Source: Allocoprobacillus merdigallinarum (GTDB lineage Bacteria > Bacillota_I > Bacilli_A > Erysipelotrichales > Coprobacillaceae). From it: DNA of 40,940 nt. The number at the start of each line of letters is the position of its first letter. The first letter of the stretch is position 1. Shown one piece after another: positions 7,219 through 13,276 of the stretch. Both the position numbers and the translations under genes were made by a program. The DNA is taken from the NCBI GenBank assembly GCA_019117525.1, contig DWZO01000010.1:1-40940 (forward strand), written 5' to 3'. The notes beneath the pieces were generated by a model. It did no database searches. It worked only from the letters and a program-made list of their open reading frames with translations, and was not told the origin of the DNA.

Positions 7219-7917
7219 ATGGAAAAAATAACACCTACTGTTGATTCTAAGTTAAGACACATTGTCAAAGTTCCTCAATGTATATATGATGTATCAGGAA
7301 TCACAATTAATGGGAAAAGGATTAAATCTTTAGTGTTTTCTACTGATGTGGCAGTTATTTCAAATTGCAATGCTGATGCCGTGATAGCTGTTTATCCATT
7401 TACCCCTACAATGCAGATTACAAATGCTATTATTGAAGTGGCACAAAAACCTGTTTTTGCTGGAGTGGGTGGAGGAACAACATCAGGACCAAGAGTGAAT
7501 AAAATCGCTTTAGATGCTGAATTGCATGGGGCTACAGCTGTTGTTTTAAATGCACCGACTAAGACAAAATTTGTACAGGAGCTATCTCAGATTATTGATA
7601 TTCCTATTGTTTTAACAGTTGTTTCGACTGATGAACCATTAGAAGAAAGAATGTTACATTCAGGAGCAAGTATCATTAATGTATCAGGTGGTAAAAAGAC
7701 AGTAGAAATTATTAAAGCATTACGTAAGATTGATCGAGATTTTCCAATTATCGCAACAGGTGGACCAAATGAAGAAACAATTAGAGAAGTCATTGCAGCA
7801 GGAGCGAATGCTGTGACGTATACACCACCATCAAATGGGGAAATATTTAAAGAAATGATGGAGCGCTATCGTATACAATGTTCACACCATGATGATGACG
7901 ATGACGACGATGATTAA
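7219..7917 (+). CDS. conserved TIM-barrel protein (often labelled 'hydrolase') with an Asp-rich C-terminal tail
   Basis: This 232-residue protein has repeated beta-alpha units and a phosphate-gripping look near the C-terminus (PIIATGGPNEETIREVIAAGANAVTY, split here by position: ATGGP then AGANAVTY). Other conserved-looking pieces are FSTDVAVI, ADAVIAVYPFTP, GVGGGTTSGPRVN, NAPTKT and NVSGGKKT. I recognise it as a widespread Firmicutes family of unknown reaction; no activity should be assigned. The last ten residues are HHDDDDDDDD. They are encoded by mixed GAT and GAC codons, so this is not simple trinucleotide slippage. The ATG at 7219 lies 8 nt after GAGGT. It is probably co-transcribed with the ROK kinase and followed by a terminator. 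Confidence 0.75.
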   Translation: MEKITPTVDSKLRHIVKVPQCIYDVSGITINGKRIKSLVFSTDVAVISNCNADAVIAVYPFTPTMQITNAIIEVAQKPVFAGVGGGTTSGPRVNKIALDAELHGATAVVLNAPTKTKFVQELSQIIDIPIVLTVVSTDEPLEERMLHSGASIINVSGGKKTVEIIKALRKIDRDFPIIATGGPNEETIREVIAAGANAVTYTPPSNGEIFKEMMERYRIQCSHHDDDDDDDD

Positions 7918-7940
7918 ATAATCACATACGATTTAAAAAT

Positions 7941-7975
7941 GAGATTTTCAAATATATTTGAGTATCTCTTTTTTT
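7941..7975 (+). terminator. intrinsic terminator after the TIM-barrel gene
   Basis: GAGAT (7941-7945) pairs with ATCTC (7964-7968), and an inner CAAAT/ATTTG pairs within the loop. Seven T follow. The next 200 bases, up to thyA, hold no gene that I can support. Confidence 0.7.
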
Positions 7976-8176
7976 ATGAGTATTGATATTAATGAGTCTA
8001 CTTTTATATATGCTTACGAAGAAATATTTTATAAAAGATACCAAGGCTATATGTGTATAAAAGAATTTTTTCGTGCAATAAACGATATATTGAAGTTTGG
8101 TTAAAAATAATAGACTTTATCAATATCATTTCTATTTATGCAATACAAAAATAATGACTTTTGTTTCTTTATTCGC

Positions 8177-8182
8177 TATAAT
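8177..8182 (+). promoter_or_regulatory. -10 element of the thyA operon
   Basis: TATAAT lies 19 bp before the GTG start, so the leader would be only about 12 nt and begin at the Shine-Dalgarno. The -35 is poor (ATGACT at 8154-8159, 17-bp spacing). Confidence 0.45.
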
Positions 8183-8200
8183 AAGCAAGAGGTGAAAAAT

Positions 8201-9088
8201 GTGAAACAGTATTTAGATATGTGTCGTTATATAGTAGAACATGGGGAAGATCGTGATGATCGTACAGGAACAGGGACACGTAGTGTTTTTGGTTATCAGA
8301 CACGTTATGATTTACGTGAGGGTTTTCCTTTATTAACAACGAAAAAAATGTTTTTAAGACCGATTGCAGAAGAATTGTTATGGTTTATCAAGGGAGATAC
8401 AAATATTAAATATCTGGTTGATAGAAATGTCAAAATATGGAATGAATGGCCTTATGAAAACTTTAAGAAATCTGAAGATTTTCATGGTGAGAGTTTAGAA
8501 GAATTTGTTGCGAAAATAAAAGAATTACCTGCTGATGATCCGTTTGTTTTAAAATATGGGGAATTAGGACCAGTCTATGGTAGACAATGGCGTAATTTTA
8601 ATGAACAAGGGGTTGATCAGTTATCTATTTTAATTGATGGTTTAAAAAATAATCCTTTTTCAAGAAGACATATTGTCAGTGCATGGAATCCTGTAGAAGT
8701 TGATCAGATGGCTTTACCACCATGTCATGCTTTTTTACAGTTTTATGTGTCAGCTGATCGCAAATATTTATCTTGTCAGTTATATCAAAGAAGCGCTGAT
8801 ACATTTTTAGGTGTTCCTTTTAATATAGCATCTTATGCTTTAATGACAGCTATGTTAGCACAGGTGTGTGGATATGAAGCCAAAGAATTTATTCATACCA
8901 TTGGGGATGCCCATATTTATAAAGATCATTTTGATGTTGTGAAAGAACAAATTTCTAGAACACCACTTCCATTATGTCAATTAAAGTTAAATCCTGAAGT
9001 GAAGTCTTTATTTGATTTTACAATTGATGATATACATATTGAAAATTATCAAAGTCATGGAAGATTATATGGGAAGGTGAGTGTCTAA
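8201..9088 (+). CDS. thyA: thymidylate synthase (ThyA, long form with insert)
   Basis: This 295-residue enzyme makes dTMP from dUMP and methylene-tetrahydrofolate. Motifs are RDDRTGTGT near the N-terminus, EGFPLLTTKK, GPVYGRQWR, the nucleophile Cys in LPPCHAFLQFYV, RSADTFLGVPFNIASYAL and DAHIYKDH. About 50 residues (roughly 80-130) between the small domain and YGRQWR form the insert known from Lactobacillus casei-type enzymes, which explains the length. The start is GTG at 8201, giving VKQYLDMC as in relatives and preceded by AAGAGGTG. The ATG at 8138 adds an unrelated 21-residue leader. The stop overlaps the dfrA ATG by one base. Confidence 0.95.
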   Translation: MKQYLDMCRYIVEHGEDRDDRTGTGTRSVFGYQTRYDLREGFPLLTTKKMFLRPIAEELLWFIKGDTNIKYLVDRNVKIWNEWPYENFKKSEDFHGESLEEFVAKIKELPADDPFVLKYGELGPVYGRQWRNFNEQGVDQLSILIDGLKNNPFSRRHIVSAWNPVEVDQMALPPCHAFLQFYVSADRKYLSCQLYQRSADTFLGVPFNIASYALMTAMLAQVCGYEAKEFIHTIGDAHIYKDHFDVVKEQISRTPLPLCQLKLNPEVKSLFDFTIDDIHIENYQSHGRLYGKVSV

Positions 9089-9564
9089 TGATTAGTATTA
9101 TTGTGGCTATGGATGATAATCGTTTGATTGGAAAGAAGGATTCATCTAATGGAATGCCATGGAACAACAAAGAAGATTTAAAGCATTTTAAAGAAACAAC
9201 TATTCATCAGACTATTTTAATGGGTTATACAACATATCAGGCTATTGGTAGACCACTACCTCATCGTCATACTATTGTTGTGAGCTTTGAACCATTTGAA
9301 GATGATCGTGTAGAAGTGAGAACATCATTAGAAGAAGTGATTCAGGAATATAAAGAGAGTGGAAAAGATTTATTTATTTCTGGTGGGGCTTCCATCTATA
9401 AGCAGTCTTTACCTTATGTTGACCAATTGTTGATTTCTAGAATAAAAGGAACACATGATGGAGAAACTTATTTTCCAGATTTTGATGGATATGGTTTTGT
9501 TTTAAAGGAAGTTAAACCATTTGAAACATTTGATTTGGAAATTTATCAAAGAGGTGCCCACTGA
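9088..9564 (+). CDS. dfrA: dihydrofolate reductase
   Basis: The 158-residue product regenerates tetrahydrofolate consumed by ThyA. It begins MISIIVAMDDNRLIGKKDS and shows GMPWNNKEDLKHFK, MGYTTYQAIGRPLPHRHTIVV and the NADPH-binding SGGASIYKQSLPYVDQLLIS. The length is normal. The start codon overlaps the thyA stop, with GGGAAGGTGAG just upstream, so the pair is a coupled folate/dTMP operon. plsC overlaps its end. Confidence 0.95.
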   Translation: MISIIVAMDDNRLIGKKDSSNGMPWNNKEDLKHFKETTIHQTILMGYTTYQAIGRPLPHRHTIVVSFEPFEDDRVEVRTSLEEVIQEYKESGKDLFISGGASIYKQSLPYVDQLLISRIKGTHDGETYFPDFDGYGFVLKEVKPFETFDLEIYQRGAH

Positions 9565-10280
9565 AAAGAATTATATTTTTAATCTTTAGATTATTATACA
9601 GAATACCTGGATGGTTATTAACTATTCATCGTTATAATAAAAATAAAGAGAACATCAGTTTTGCACAAAGATTCTATTTTATTCAAGAATTGGTTAGAAA
9701 AGTCAATCAAAAATCAAGAGTTCAGATTCATTGTTATGGTAAAGAGAATTTACCTGAAGAACAGGGTTATTTAATGGCTCCTAATCATCAGGGATTATTT
9801 GATGCCTTGATTTTATTTGGAACACATGATAAACCTTTTAAATTCATTGTGAAAAAAGAATTAATGCATGTCTTTGTATTAAAAAATGTATTACATATGG
9901 TTGATGCTTTAGCCATTGATCGTGAAAATATTCGTGCTTCAGTCAAAGTCATTAGACAAGCTTCAAAAGATATGGCTGCTGGTACAAGCTATGTCATCTT
10001 CCCTGAGGGAACAAGATGTCGTCAACAAAACAAAATGCTTGAATTTAAAGGTGGAACTTTTAAATCTGTTATGGATGCAAAAAAACCAATTGTGCCAGTC
10101 GCATTAATTGATTGTTATAAGGTGTTTGATAATAACTCTATTGAAAAAGTAGATGCTCAGATTCATTATTTACCACCTATCTACTATGATGAATATAAAG
10201 ATATGAATAGTACAGAAGTCGCTCATATGGTTCAATCAAGAGTTGAAAAATGTATTCAGGAAAACGAGAATAAATTCTAG
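9561..10280 (+). CDS. plsC: 1-acyl-sn-glycerol-3-phosphate acyltransferase, probable CTG start
   Basis: The 239-residue form reads KRIIFLIFRLLYRIPGWLL at its N-terminus, a hydrophobic membrane anchor typical of PlsC. The acyltransferase core follows: NHQGLFD (the HX4D motif), ALAIDRENIR, FPEGTR and IVPVALI. The reading frame is open back to CTG at 9561, which forms a CTGA overlap with the dfrA stop and lies 4 nt after GAGGTG. No in-frame ATG, GTG or TTG exists between there and TTG at 9690. That TTG has no Shine-Dalgarno and would remove the anchor, though it keeps the catalytic motif. It acts at the membrane, making phosphatidate. The enzyme is firm; the start codon is inference. Confidence 0.85.
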   Translation: MKRIIFLIFRLLYRIPGWLLTIHRYNKNKENISFAQRFYFIQELVRKVNQKSRVQIHCYGKENLPEEQGYLMAPNHQGLFDALILFGTHDKPFKFIVKKELMHVFVLKNVLHMVDALAIDRENIRASVKVIRQASKDMAAGTSYVIFPEGTRCRQQNKMLEFKGGTFKSVMDAKKPIVPVALIDCYKVFDNNSIEKVDAQIHYLPPIYYDEYKDMNSTEVAHMVQSRVEKCIQENENKF

Positions 10281-10298
10281 AAATTTATTCTTTTTTTT
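10268..10298 (+). terminator. intrinsic terminator of thyA-dfrA-plsC
   Basis: GAATAAATT (10268-10276) pairs with AATTTATTC (10282-10290) around CTAGA, followed by eight T. The plsC stop codon lies inside the hairpin. Confidence 0.85.
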
Positions 10299-10396
10299 CT
10301 TATGAATTTTTTCACAAAACATTGATGAATTCAAAATAATTTGTATTTTCTATTTGTTTTGAACCTAAAAATAAGTGGGAAAACAGCGAAAAAAAC

Positions 10397-10425
10397 TTGA
10401 TATATAAACGCTTTCAAGATATAAT
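10397..10425 (+). promoter_or_regulatory. strong promoter of the FMN-binding lipoprotein gene
   Basis: TTGATA (10397-10402), a 17-bp spacer and TATAAT (10420-10425). This is among the best sigma-A matches in the window, and with the AAGGAG site it suggests high expression. Confidence 0.8.
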
Positions 10426-10465
10426 ATATATAGTTCAAAAAAGGAATGGGAAGGAGAATTTTTTT

Positions 10466-11395
10466 ATGAACAAATTATTAAAAGTTTTAGCTGCATCTGC
10501 TTTAGTGGCTACTGTTTTAGTTGGATGTGGTAAGAAAAACGAAACAACTACTAGCGGGGAAGAAGGAGCTAAATATGCAAAAGCAGGATTTGGTATGGTA
10601 ACTACTATTTCTGATGGAAAGGTAAATACTACTATGGCTACTGTCGGATTAGATAAAGACGGTAAAGTAAACTATATCGATGTTGACTGTGCACAACAAG
10701 ATACAGAAGCAACAGGAGATAATCTTTTATCTAAATATGAAAAGAAAGAAAAATATGGTATGAAAGGTCAATCTCCAATCGGTAAAGAATGGAATGAACA
10801 AATCGATGCATATAAAGTATGGGCTACTGGAAAAACATTAGAAGAAATCGCTAATGTTGAAACTATGGATTTTCATGGTGGAAAAGCTGCAAAAACTGGT
10901 TCTGAATTAGCTGCTGGATGTACAATCGTTATTGATGATATTCAATCTGCAGTTGCTAAAGCTGGAGAAAATATGACAGATGTTAGTGCAGATAAAATGG
11001 GAGCTGGAGAAGTTACAACTATTTCTGATGGAAAAGTGAACACAACAACTGCTTCAGTTGCAGTAGATAAAGATGGTAAAATCGTTTGGTCTTGGGTAGA
11101 TTGTGCACAACAAGATACAGAAGCAACAGGAGATAATCTTTTATCTAAATACGAAAAGAAAGAAAAATACAATATGAAAGGTCAATCTCCAATCGGTAAA
11201 GAATGGAATGAACAAATTGATGCATATAAAGCATGGGCTAATGGAAAAACATTAGAAGAAGTTGCTAATGTTGAAACTATGGATTTCCATGGTGGAAAAG
11301 CTGCAAATACTGGTTCTGAATTAGCTGCTGGATGTACAATCGTTATTGATGATATTCAAGCTGCGATGGCAGAAGCTGGAGAAACTTTACAGTAA
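10466..11395 (+). CDS. lipoprotein with two near-identical FMN-binding-like domains
   Basis: This 309-residue protein starts at ATG 10466, 9 nt after AAGGAG. The signal peptide ends in the lipobox LVGC with Cys21 as the predicted lipid site; then comes a short Thr/Glu/Gly linker and two copies of a domain (from about residue 45 and residue 183, offset 138). Each copy has a beta-rich start (VTTISDGKVNTT), a shared DCAQQDTEATGDNLLSKYEK block, and an end ELAAGCTIVIDDIQ. That end aligns by eye with the S-G-A-T flavinylation segment of FMN_bind proteins, putting AGCT (Thr153 and Thr291) where FMN would be attached. ApbE is encoded next door. I infer a surface electron carrier; similar lipoproteins are often annotated as major membrane immunogen. 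The flavin itself is not proven. Confidence 0.72.
   Translation: MNKLLKVLAASALVATVLVGCGKKNETTTSGEEGAKYAKAGFGMVTTISDGKVNTTMATVGLDKDGKVNYIDVDCAQQDTEATGDNLLSKYEKKEKYGMKGQSPIGKEWNEQIDAYKVWATGKTLEEIANVETMDFHGGKAAKTGSELAAGCTIVIDDIQSAVAKAGENMTDVSADKMGAGEVTTISDGKVNTTTASVAVDKDGKIVWSWVDCAQQDTEATGDNLLSKYEKKEKYNMKGQSPIGKEWNEQIDAYKAWANGKTLEEVANVETMDFHGGKAANTGSELAAGCTIVIDDIQAAMAEAGETLQ
10598..11395 (+). repeat. intragenic tandem duplication (414-nt period)
   Basis: The halves 10598-11011 and 11012-11395 encode the two domains. Long blocks are identical at nucleotide level, for example the roughly 50 bases starting at 10691 and 11105. Conserved synonymous positions suggest recent duplication or ongoing gene conversion. 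Confidence 0.9.
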
Positions 11396-11405
11396 AATGA
11401 AGGAA

Positions 11406-11437
11406 AAGTCATGAAATAAAAATCATGACTTTTTTTG
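11406..11437 (+). terminator. intrinsic terminator after the FMN-binding lipoprotein
   Basis: AAGTCATGA (11406-11414) pairs with TCATGACTT (11423-11431), followed by a T-run. apbE therefore needs its own promoter or readthrough. Confidence 0.85.
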
Positions 11438-11457
11438 TGGTTTTTTTTTATGTTTAT

Positions 11458-11466
11458 TGCTATAAT
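11458..11466 (+). promoter_or_regulatory. extended -10 promoter of apbE
   Basis: TGCTATAAT is a TGn-extended -10 with no good -35. The predicted start site (about 11473) falls 2-5 nt before the GTG (11475) and ATG (11478) candidate starts, so the mRNA may be leaderless. Confidence 0.5.
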
Positions 11467-11477
11467 GAACACTGGTG

Positions 11478-12608
11478 ATGAAATTGAAAAAAGGAATATT
11501 AAGCTTATTGGCTTTATCAATGATGAGTTTGGTCGTTGGATGTGAAAAAAAATATGAATTAATGAGTCATCATTTTACGGGACCATTTGATACCATTACG
11601 ACTTATATGTCTTATGCCAATAATGAAGAAGAATTTAATGAACAATGTGATTATATTGAAGAACAGTTGAATTATTATGATCATCTGTTTGACAAGTATA
11701 ATACATATGATAATATGAATAATCTCAAAACAATTAATGATAATGCAGGTCAAAAGGCCATTGCGGTTGATCAGCCATTAATTGATTTATTGACACTAAG
11801 TATTGAAAGAAATAAAACGATTTCTTCTAAAGTGAATGTCGCTTTTGGAAGTGTTATTAATATTTGGCATGATTACCGTGATAAGGCTGAAGCTAATGGT
11901 GGTGTTGGTGAAGTGCCAGATAGCGAAGAATTAGAAAAAGCTAATTTACATACAAGTATTGATAGTATTCAAATTGATGAAAAGCAAAAGACTGTCTATA
12001 TTGATGATCCAGAAGTTTCAATTGATGTAGGAGCCACTGCTAAGGGTTATGCGATTGAATTAATTAAAGATGGATTGATTGAAAAAGGTGTTGATAATTT
12101 CTTATTGAGTGGTGGTGGCAATGTGGCCAGCCATGGTCAAAGAAAAATTCAAAAAGAAGGCGATTTTTATCTTGATGAATGTGCCGATAAGTTCTGCGTC
12201 GGTATTGAATCACCTCAAGATGGCAATTATTCAGCAAGTGCAGATGATCCTGACAGTGAAAATGAAGCTGTTTTAGTTGTTCAGGGAGAATCAATTGTCA
12301 CAAGTGGAGACTATCAAAGATTCTATCAGGATGATAATGGCATCAGATATCATCATTTGATTGATCCGGATACTTTATATCCAGCTGTTTATTTTAGAAG
12401 TGTCAGTATCATTACAGAAGATAGTGGCTTGGCTGATTTCTTGAGTTCAGCTGTTTTCTTGATGAGTTATGAAGATGGATTGAAACTGATCAATTCATTG
12501 GATGGCGTAGAAGCAATCTGGCTATTAGAAGATGGTCAAATCAGAATGTCAGATGGTTTAAAAGATAATGAAAATATTTATGTAATAGAAAAATCAAGAT
12601 TGAAATAG
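11478..12608 (+). CDS. apbE: FAD:protein FMN transferase, lipoprotein (ApbE)
   Basis: This 376-residue enzyme transfers FMN from FAD to a Thr or Ser of target proteins outside the membrane. A signal peptide ends in LVVGC with Cys22 as lipobox cysteine. Family motifs are FDTITTYMSY near the N-terminus, SIDVGATAKGYAIELI (about residue 180), LLSGGGNVASHG, and the C-terminal TSGDYQRFY and HHLIDPDTLYPA, which carry the metal and flavin contacts. No Shine-Dalgarno precedes the start. The preceding gene encodes its likely substrate. The TSCPD gene follows after 10 nt, so the two form an operon. Confidence 0.93.
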   Translation: MKLKKGILSLLALSMMSLVVGCEKKYELMSHHFTGPFDTITTYMSYANNEEEFNEQCDYIEEQLNYYDHLFDKYNTYDNMNNLKTINDNAGQKAIAVDQPLIDLLTLSIERNKTISSKVNVAFGSVINIWHDYRDKAEANGGVGEVPDSEELEKANLHTSIDSIQIDEKQKTVYIDDPEVSIDVGATAKGYAIELIKDGLIEKGVDNFLLSGGGNVASHGQRKIQKEGDFYLDECADKFCVGIESPQDGNYSASADDPDSENEAVLVVQGESIVTSGDYQRFYQDDNGIRYHHLIDPDTLYPAVYFRSVSIITEDSGLADFLSSAVFLMSYEDGLKLINSLDGVEAIWLLEDGQIRMSDGLKDNENIYVIEKSRLK

Positions 12609-12618
12609 GAGGAAAAGT

Positions 12619-12858
12619 ATGCAAAGTTATAAAACCAAAGGAACATGTTCATCACGAATTGATTTTGATATTGAAGATGGTAAAGTAACACATGTGAAAT
12701 TTATTGGTGGCTGTTCAGGAAATACACAGGGAGTAGCCAGACTTGTTGAAGGGATGAGTAAAGAAGAAGCTATTGCTAGATTAGAAGGTATTCGCTGTGG
12801 TGCGAAATCAACATCTTGTCCAGATCAGCTTGCAAAAGCATTAAAACAAGCTCAGTAG
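12619..12858 (+). CDS. TSCPD domain protein
   Basis: This 79-residue protein ends with the family-naming TSCPDQLAKAL and contains KGTCSSRIDFDIEDG, GGCSGNTQGVARLVEG and GIRCGAKSTSCPD. Its four cysteines (in TCSS, GCSG, RCGA and SCPD) suggest metal binding. Standalone members of this length (the TIGR03905 type) are uncharacterised; the same domain occurs at the C-terminus of some ribonucleotide reductases and adenosylcobalamin-dependent enzymes. It has an AGGAGG-type site and follows apbE closely. Confidence 0.85.
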   Translation: MQSYKTKGTCSSRIDFDIEDGKVTHVKFIGGCSGNTQGVARLVEGMSKEEAIARLEGIRCGAKSTSCPDQLAKALKQAQ

Positions 12859-12884
12859 AACAAAACAATGTTCTACTTTTTTTG
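12854..12884 (+). terminator. intrinsic terminator after the TSCPD gene
   Basis: AGTAGAACA (12854-12862) pairs perfectly with TGTTCTACT (12869-12877), followed by T7. The stop codon is inside the 5' arm. Confidence 0.88.
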
Positions 12885-12928
12885 TCTTTTTTAGTTGTTG
12901 TCTACATATGATAGATTAGGTGATGTCT

Positions 12929-13237
12929 ATGATGATACGTAGAATGAAAAAAATGCAACTGTTATGTGGAATTCTTTTAATATTACAACTGGTATGTTTT
13001 CAATGGATGATTCCATTTCATTTTTTAGCTGTTTTGTTGAGTATCATTATTATAATTAATCAAAGATGGTTTAAAGTTATACAACTTCAATATCATTTTT
13101 ATTTAATTGGTTTATATTTTTATCGTTTATGGGTTTTAAGTATTGAAAGTTTTTATTTTTTAGATTTGATTTATGTTGTGTTTTGTCTGTATATTGCGAT
13201 TATGTTAATTCTTTTCTCGTTTCATTGTATCTTATAA
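12929..13237 (+). CDS. small hydrophobic membrane protein, unknown
   Basis: This protein of about 102 residues has a short basic N-terminus (MIRRMKKMQ) and then three or four hydrophobic segments: LLCGILLILQLVCF, FLAVLLSIIIIIN, FYLIGLYFYRLWVL and LIYVVFCLYIAIMLILF. I do not recognise a family. Several in-frame starts exist (GTG 12920, ATG 12923, 12929, 12932). I prefer 12929 because AGGTG lies 6 nt upstream. The gene ends only 39 nt before dnaE and may share transcription with it. Confidence 0.5.
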   Translation: MMIRRMKKMQLLCGILLILQLVCFQWMIPFHFLAVLLSIIIIINQRWFKVIQLQYHFYLIGLYFYRLWVLSIESFYFLDLIYVVFCLYIAIMLILFSFHCIL

Positions 13238-13247
13238 TGATTTTTTT

Positions 13248-13256
13248 TGTTATAAT
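13248..13256 (+). promoter_or_regulatory. extended -10 promoter before dnaE
   Basis: TGTTATAAT at 13248-13256 is a TGn-extended -10, preceded by T-rich DNA and followed 7 nt later by AAAGGAGG. The leader would be very short. Confidence 0.55.
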
Positions 13257-13276
13257 GTAGCATAAAGGAGGCGGTT

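Noticed and set aside
7889..7917. Asp-rich tail as a frameshift or sequencing artefact
   Set aside because: The codons are mixed GAT and GAC and end at a clean stop followed by a terminator.
8138..8200. ATG 8138 as the thyA start
   Set aside because: The added residues are unlike any thymidylate synthase, and the AAGAGGTG site and -10 box both point to GTG 8201.
10466..11395. Assembly duplication instead of a real gene repeat
   Set aside because: The two halves differ at many scattered bases and keep the frame, so they are distinct copies.
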